From contig NZ_JPWI01000016.1 of the NCBI RefSeq assembly GCF_003326795.1, forward strand, positions 1-64,000: DNA of 64,000 bases, in the 5' to 3' direction. The DNA is from Thalassospira profundimaris (lineage in GTDB: Bacteria; Pseudomonadota; Alphaproteobacteria; Rhodospirillales; Thalassospiraceae). Positions 62,974 through 64,000 of this stretch are shown piece by piece (within the stretch, counting starts at the first letter, position 1; the number at the start of each line of letters is the position of its first letter). The notes under the pieces are model-generated. The model was not told where the DNA came from. It saw only the letters and a program-made list of their open reading frames with translations, and did no database searches. The translations under genes and the position numbers were made by a program.

Positions 62974-64000
62974 ATGACGACAAGTTGGCGTCCGAAAACG
63001 CAGATGGGCCGCGAATTGGCAGAAGCCCCGGAAGTTGTCGCAACTCAGCTTGCACACAACAGGGATGCAATTGCCAAGCTGGCGGAAGACCTGCGGAACA
63101 ATCCGCCGAAATTTGTTGTCACCTGCGGGCGCGGAAGCTCCGACCACGCCACCCTGTATGCCAAATACCTGATCGAAAGCCAGCTTGGCATTCCGGTCGT
63201 TTCGGCAGCACCATCAATTGTATCAATCTATAATCGTTCAATTGCCTCGAAAGACGCTTTGTTCATAGCGGTTTCGCAGTCCGGCAAGAGCCCTGATCTG
63301 GTGAAGAATGCCGAGGCAGCCCGTGACGCGGGCGCGCGCACTGTGGCACTTGTGAATGTTGTCGATTCTCCACTGGCCGACACCGTTGACCATGTGATCC
63401 CGCTGATGGCCGGACCAGAGACAAGCGTTGCAGCAACCAAATCCTATATCGCAACCCTGTCAGCGATTGCGCAGATTGTAGGTGCCTGGACACAGGATGA
63501 TGCATTTAACAAAGGGCTCGTTAAGTTGCCTCAATCGTTGAATTCCGCTCTGGATCAGGATTGGCTGGGCGCATCGGAAACGATTGCCAACTCTAACGGC
63601 CTTTATGTTATCGGGCGTGGACCAGCATTTGCAATCGCACAGGAAGCTGCCCTTAAATTCAAGGAAACCAGCAGCTTGCACGCCGAAGCTTTCAGCGCAG
63701 CTGAAGTCAAGCACGGACCGATGGCACTGGTCACGCCGACTTTCCCGATGCTGGTATTCTCGCAGCAAGATGCGTCACGTGACAGCGTCGAGGATTTCCT
63801 TTCCGAGATGCGGGCAAAAACAGACAATCTGTTTGCCGCAGAGACGGGCTATGCCGATATCAAGGGTCACCTCCCGGTGGTCGAGGATATCCACCCGTTA
63901 CTGGCGCCGATTGCCATGATCCAGACATTCTACACTCTGGCGGAAAATGTGGCTTTGGCCCGTGGCTGCAACCCCGATGCGCCGCCGCACCTTTCGAAAG
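62974..64000 (+). CDS. SIS-domain isomerase/deaminase, NagB-II/GlmS-C-like, partial (3' end outside window)
   Basis: 342 codons are present and the frame is open to the window edge. Two SIS domains are visible: TCGRGSSDHATLYAKYL with AVSQSGKSPD, then IGRGPAFAIAQEAALKFKE with AEAFSAAEVKHGP. There is no glutaminase domain, so it is the NagB-II type that deaminates GlcN6P to fructose-6-phosphate, or a related sugar-phosphate isomerase. AAGGGA precedes ATG 62974, 44 bases after the regulator. A GlcNAc6P deacetylase would be expected next, outside the window. Confidence 0.88.
   Translation, partial: MTTSWRPKTQMGRELAEAPEVVATQLAHNRDAIAKLAEDLRNNPPKFVVTCGRGSSDHATLYAKYLIESQLGIPVVSAAPSIVSIYNRSIASKDALFIAVSQSGKSPDLVKNAEAARDAGARTVALVNVVDSPLADTVDHVIPLMAGPETSVAATKSYIATLSAIAQIVGAWTQDDAFNKGLVKLPQSLNSALDQDWLGASETIANSNGLYVIGRGPAFAIAQEAALKFKETSSLHAEAFSAAEVKHGPMALVTPTFPMLVFSQQDASRDSVEDFLSEMRAKTDNLFAAETGYADIKGHLPVVEDIHPLLAPIAMIQTFYTLAENVALARGCNPDAPPHLSK

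Overview
The window looks like chromosome of a free-living marine-type alphaproteobacterium, most likely Rhodospirillales and possibly Thalassospira-like. This is inferred from gene order (dac-tmk-holB-metG-tatD-MBL hydrolase; mfd-sdhE-recG-DUF502), an RpoH with the alphaproteobacterial form of the RpoH box, a split UxaA, and many high-affinity transporters. No phage, insertion sequence, CRISPR array or rRNA was seen. One tRNA is present (Ser-TGA). The window cuts through the first gene (FAH-family hydrolase) and the last gene (SIS-domain sugar isomerase).

1-10.9 kb is a sugar-acid catabolic locus on the minus strand. It holds an FAH hydrolase, an SDR close to 2-keto-3-deoxy-L-fuconate dehydrogenase, a two-gene UxaA-type dehydratase, a MaoC-fold dehydratase, a Gfo/Idh/MocA oxidoreductase, a RhaM-type mutarotase, an enolase-superfamily dehydratase and a full CUT1 ABC importer. 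A COG3618 lactonase diverges from it. Together they spell out a non-phosphorylating L-fucose-type pathway. A perfect inverted repeat sits inside the importer promoter.

11-20.2 kb is housekeeping: MBL hydrolase, TatD, MetG, HolB, Tmk, a D,D-carboxypeptidase, RlpA, MltB, and a YdcF/DUF218 gene that appears frameshifted. 20.4-21 kb carries tRNA-Ser and a YjdM/PhnA zinc-ribbon protein.

21-31.5 kb is about uptake and sensing. It has a TAXI-type TRAP transporter, a chemoreceptor whose dCache domain carries the amino-acid-binding motif, a polar amino acid ABC importer, and an AstE/AspA-like M14 deacylase. 31.7-34.6 kb holds deoC, deoB and a FrnE-type DsbA protein.

34.6-46.5 kb is again core: mfd, sdhE, recG, a DUF502 protein, a small acidic unknown overlapping a NUDIX gene, rpoH with a long structured leader, a YchJ-like SEC-C protein, a second NUDIX, ssb, and free-methionine-(R)-sulfoxide reductase.

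46.6-64 kb is a run of three ABC importers on the minus strand: ugpBAEC (glycerol-3-phosphate), a PotDABC-type polyamine importer, and a CUT1 sugar importer headed by murQ. Divergent from murQ are a BadF-type amino-sugar kinase, a GntR/UTRA regulator and a NagB-II-like isomerase. I read this last locus as PTS-independent salvage of MurNAc/GlcNAc. Across the window, every one of the six solute-binding-protein genes is followed by a GC-rich intercistronic hairpin before the next transporter gene.
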